Shown here: piece by piece, positions 42,101 through 48,100 of the stretch
Position numbering within the stretch: position 1 is the first letter of the stretch
How the letters are laid out: each line of letters begins with the position of its first letter
DNA from: Gordionus sp. m RMFG-2023
Lineage: Eukaryota > Nematomorpha > Gordioida > Chordodea > Parachordodidae
DNA: 64,000 nucleotides
Assembly: GCF_954871325.1 (NCBI RefSeq)
Contig: NC_088776.1
Location: 35,140,508 to 35,204,507 of the forward strand
Direction: 5' to 3'
Notes under the pieces: model-generated
Databases searched by the model: none
What the model was told of the DNA's origin: nothing
What the model saw: only the letters and a program-made list of their open reading frames with translations
Program-made: the position numbers and the translations under genes

Positions 42101-45100
42101 AAAATCAATAAAATAGTGAAAGCTAAGGTAATATCTGCCAAACCAAAAATAAAACAAAATCATAAATTAGATTGATTCCTTCTAGTAGAGGAATACAACA
42201 AGGTGACCCTCTAGGCTCCTTCTTATTCAGTCTGGGCATTAATAGCCTAATACAAAGCATAAATGACCAATGTAAACTAAACCTTCATAACTGGTATATC
42301 GACGATGGTATACTAGGCGGCTCACCCAGCGAAGTTATGAAGGCGGTCGAAATAATAAAATCCAGCGAGAGCAGTTTGGGACTGCGAATCAATCAAGACA
42401 AGAGAGAATATTGTCCTCTTGGAATCATCGACCTTAACTATGATCCTATGTTCAATCATACACCATTGAACTTCTTAACACATCTCGGATCTCCAGTGGG
42501 TAAAGACGAGTCCTTTGTCAAGTTCTTCGCCGACACTCTACTAGAGATATCCCTTATGCGCGGTACACTATCTCGCCTCCCAGCCCACCAAGCGTTCTTT
42601 CTATTAAAGAACTACCTCCTAATCCCAAAAATTCTATATACACTCCGATCGTCACGTATCTTCCAATACGACGTCAACCTCGCTGCACACGAGCTAGAGA
42701 TTAAACACCTTACAGAGGATATACTCAATCTCAAATTCGGAGACCTATCTTGGCTACAAGCTACCTTGCCAACCAAATCCGGCGGTATTGGCATACGATC
42801 GCCTTCCCTACTCTCTGTTAGTGCGTTCATATCCTCTCGCCTGTCCTGCGAGCCCATCATACACGCACTCACAAAACATCCTGACCCTTTACTTCCCCAG
42901 GCAATTGATCTATGGAAATCTCTTTCATTAGTCGATTCTCCCTCATCGACACTGCAGAAGTGGGATAAGCCTCTAGTTGGCAACTCCGTTGCATACCTTA
43001 AATCGAGGAGCCAACCCGAGGACCATTCTCTACTCTTCTCCATTTCCGCAGACAGCGGATATGAATTTCTCGAAGCTTTTCCATCGCGAAACCTTGACCA
43101 GCTCCTAAGCAATGATGAGCTACGTCACGCCATCGGTCTAAGACTTAATTGTGATATGTTAATACCCTATCACTGCATCCTTTGTCAAACGCCGGTCAAC
43201 TCCAAAGGCCGTCACTCTTTACACTGCAAGCGCTGTAGAGGCAGATTCATTAGACATTCAAAATGCAATGATACTATTGCCAGGGCCCTAAAATCTGCCG
43301 GTATCCCATCAACCCTAGAACCCACTGGACTCTACAATTCTGATGGTAAGCGTCCCGATGGCTCTACCATGATCCCTTGGAAGAGGGGGGAATTTCTAAC
43401 CTGGGATTTCTCATGCATCGATCCCCTTGCCCCTTCCAATATAAATAGAGATGCTCTAGTAGACGCCGAGACGAATAAACTCGCTAAATATTCGCCATCG
43501 CTTCCGGCCAATTACACATTCCTACCACTAATCGCCACGACTCTCACATCGTTCGGCTCTCACGCCCTTGCCTTCTTTAAAGAGCTGGGGAAACGGATCT
43601 CTACTAGGACCGAAGATCCCAACGAGGGTTACTACCTACGCCAAAGATTAGCCCTCAATATAATAAAATCCAATTACCTCAGCTTCATATTCTCAATGAC
43701 TGATACCCCCTAATTACTTACAATTTATATCTAAATTTTATTCATTAATTAATATTGAATTTATGATTTTATTTTTATATTTAGTATTACATAAATTACT
43801 AACATCTTAAATGTTCTATTATATGATATTCTAACTGATTGATTAATATAATATATTGTATTTAATTTAATATTTAATTTAATAAAATAAAATTTATTAT
43901 ATACTCTGTAAAAGTGTTATTAATCATATTTGCAATTATTACAAATTTATATGATATGCTACTGTTGTAACAATAAATGTAATATTTTATAATGTTTGCA
44001 TTACTAGTATTTGATCATTTTCGAAAATGGTTAAAAATAAAAATTTTATTTACGTTTAAAAAAAATGAATATAGTATTAAAAAAATCGACTTGCAGTGTA
44101 TTCGACAACGTATTTGTCTTTATACTTTTTTTTGAAAATTTTTTGTAGGTATTTAATAATAGTATTTATATTTAAAATACTTCTTTTTATAAAAAAAACG
44201 TATGTATTTATTCGAATAAAAATTTTTGGAAAATTTGCCCAACCCTGTTCATATATCCATAATGTTCGCGTTTAAACAAAAAAAAAGAAATGGATGATAA
44301 AACATGAATCCGAACCATAACAAATACGGTATGGGTTCAGGATAAAAAATATCAGTCCGTTTAGAATCTCTAAAAACGGCTCAAACTTAGATTCTGTTAT
44401 TAATATGGTTTCACGCTTCAGTTCAGGCTCATTGGAACCTTCGCTAAAAATCTTATAAATATTGGGAACTTTATTTTTGCATAATTATAATTGAAGAATT
44501 CACACTTTTATTTAGGCATAATAAAAGAGACTATTAAACCCTTCTTTGATTGTTTCAATTTTTCTTTTATTCAACTCATTATTTTTAAAAAAAATTATTA
44601 ACTTCAAGATTTACTCTATATAACATTGATCTAGGCGATATTTTTATCTGCCACTATATTTAATTCATTAAAAAAACAAGATGTGAATATTTTTTGAAAG
44701 ATAAATAAGAACTAACCAATATCCCTTCTGATAGTCGTTTTAGCGGTAGAAACGTTTTTAAAGGCGGCAGGTCTAGTCCCGTCGGGACACAAAACGCACT
44801 TGAGTCGAGAGGCAAAACTAGTAGTATGGTTGGGAAGTCTGAGGCAGACTCGGCACAGCCATTGGCCTTCAGGCACGTAGGGAACTCCGTAGCATTCTTG
44901 GTGCACTGGCACGTCGCAGGAATCACAGAATAGGATAGCGTTGACGTTAGAGCACTCCCCATCTAAGCATATGTTGCATACGGCATCCGAGTCCGGTGGA
45001 TGACAATGGCAAGAGGTGGGGGAATTTGGAGAATTTGATTTGATATCGGGAGTTGATAGTTCTTTATAAGTAAAGTATAAAATGTTAGGAGAGCGGAATG

Positions 45101-48100
45101 GTCAATAGAGCCATTGGTGTATAACATATAATTTTATAATCAAGCATCATTATTGTTACATTATATTTTGAATACCCTTCTAGAACGAATGCGAAAAAAA
45201 TTTATTTAGATCAATGAATAACAGAGCTAGGCGATTTTAAGAATAAAAATGTTTAATTTTTGTGTTCAAGAAAGAAATCAATTTGATTATTCAAATAAAA
45301 GCGCTCTACTCGTATCGAGTATTAATACAATAACTAAAAAAAATAACATTAATTGTCAATTTTTTTTTAAGAGATAAATACCGTTCATAGAACTGGTAAT
45401 CATTGTATAAAACCTTAAAACATGATTAATTTTTGCATAGGATTTTTTTAAATGTAACTAAACTTAAGGAGGAATGGGGCTCATATATGCTCATTATTTT
45501 TTAAAGATCTATATAAGGAGACCGTGGAGAAACAGAACAGGAGACACGTCAAAATACTGTATTTACCATGTGAAAAACATTAAAGTTTGGACAATTAAAT
45601 TCAACGAACCGAGTTTGGAACTCTTAAATCTGGAACAAATCTAGGAACCTGAATGAGAACTCTCTTTTGAAATGTATACTTGAACAGGAACCCATTTTTA
45701 AGTTTTCAGGAACCGGTTCTGGAACCAGTTCAAGTAATTTACATTATATCAGAGACCTGCAGATGTACCATTTGCATGGTCCGATCCGGATTTTTTTAAA
45801 ATATATTATAATTATTTTTAATTTTTATAGATAATAATGGCGATTTAAAATATTTGGTTTTAAAATATACGGCTCGGTCCAGGTATCTTAAAAAATATTA
45901 GGCCCGGCCCAGGAATATTTAAAAAATATCAGGTCTCTCCATTATATACATGTTTAAAATGTTGTATGATATAATTAAGTAAATAGGCGTCCACTATTGG
46001 ACAGCAATTTACCAAGCTGTTTAATTATAGAGGGGTGGTGTGTTTAAATGTTTTTTGCTTGCTTTAATAATTTGTAACAGAAACCTGAACCGCATATTCA
46101 TAAATATTATAGATACCCATTTCAGGAAAAAAAATATTTCAAATTTCATAATATATTTGTTTATTACTTATTATGTAAATATATTAATGTTATTTTAAAT
46201 ATAAATGATATATCAATAAAAAGATTTTTAATACTTTTAGACTCATAAATATAAACTATAACTGATTATTAAAATAAATTTAAATGACTTATGTTATGGT
46301 ATAGTTAAAATATAGATGTTTCTAATAAAAAGTATGTTAAAACTATTAGTATGCTTAGAATACAAAATCAGATAGGATACGGATTGGTCGATATCAATTT
46401 AATATAGGTAATATTTGCCCCCAAATGGTATCGGCACACTCTTAATTGTAATATATATGTTTCCCCATTTAAAAATTTTCTTAACATTTTTTTGCATGTC
46501 AGAACATTTACATGGGAATCATAAATATTTTTCTACCCTCCAATTTCAATGACGATTTTGCATCATAGATTCCTCCCATAGTAAAAGTGCTGTGGGAGGG
46601 GGGAGGGTAATATACTATCTTGACATGGACCTTAAATAAAATTCAAAATAAAAAAAGCCAGTAAATAATATAAATAAATTTATTTATCTTCTATATAAAT
46701 GGGACCATATATCTAGGAATTAATAATAAAATTGGCAAAAAATGAAAAATTTCATGAATTTAGTTGTATTATTTGAAAAAAAATTAAACTTGGGCCCATT
46801 TTTTGATAAATTTAAATAAAACTAAATTAGATATTATTTTAAAAAGATAATTATATTTCAAAAAAGTTTTCAGAGGCCATTTCCAGGCAGAACGTTTTTT
46901 CAAAGCGGTTTTTGGGTAATGTTACCATTTTTTTTATTTTCAAAAAAAATGCCAAATTCTAGAATTAATTTTTTTATATAATATATCCAGAGTCACATTT
47001 CAAAATGACATTTAATCGTTATTAAAATCAAATCAGTTTGTTTTCTATTTTTTTTTCTCTTTAGCTTTCACCTTTTCTGGTGGTAAGCACCTTCAACATC
47101 TCTCTCCACTTTATGTTATTAATACAATCTCTTTTATCTAATTTATACTTCTTTATATTGGCTCTAACTTTATGGCCCCATACGATTAAAAAAATGGGGA
47201 TGTAGATTGTTTTTATTAAATATTATTATATTAAAAAATTAATTAGAGCAGTTAACATTATTATGGAAATAAGAAATTGATTGCTGCTAACATTATTCAA
47301 AAACCGCTTTGAAAAAACGTTCCGTCTGGAGATGGCCAGAGGAGTTATTTTTTTCCACTGATTTAGTTTTGATACAAATTTTTAAAATTAATAGTACTAA
47401 GAAAGCATATTTCAGGTGACTAGTTCAGAGCATTTCTATTTTATATCTAAGCAATTTTTATTTTTTATAAAACAATTTAGTTTTTTATTTGGCCATTTCA
47501 ATTTTAATAGAAATAGAGCCTTATATAATAGTGATAGTAAAAGTATGATTTGAAAATTGATATGTGGAGAAATTATAATCAACTTATAGCATTATTATAA
47601 GTCTAAGGATATATAATAACTAAGACCAAGTTTCATATTCCCTTCCCTTGTATGGATAAAAATATAAATTGAGCTAATATGCTGTTTTTTATTATAAGTT
47701 AAAATTATTTAAATTTTAAACATTATTTGGCAAGTTGTGTCTACAAGGAGTAAAAGGCAATGATCTTAGAAATCCAGGCTGGACCTAAGGTAAATAAAAA
47801 TTATAACTTTGTAGGAGCTTAAGATTATAAAAATTAACACAACCATGCAAAAATATTTTAAAATGTTTCAAATATTATTTATCAATCAGTTAAAAAATAA
47901 CATGAAAAATCATTTAACATATATTTGCTTTTCATATTTTATGGGATATCTGAATTTTTTAAAAATTACATTCTTTTCAGGGCTGTGAACCCAAACCCAG
48001 ACCCTGAACCAGAACTAATAAAACCCTGAGATTTTATTGAAACAGAACGCTGAACATTCTGTTAAATGTAGGGTTCAGGTTTCAATAATTTTTTTAAATT

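Noticed and set aside
42172-43713. GC-shifted frame as bacterial contamination or a horizontally acquired host gene
   Set aside because: It has reverse transcriptase motifs followed by a CCHC knuckle and restriction-like endonuclease, the order of an animal LINE, and its 5' truncation is typical of LINE insertion.
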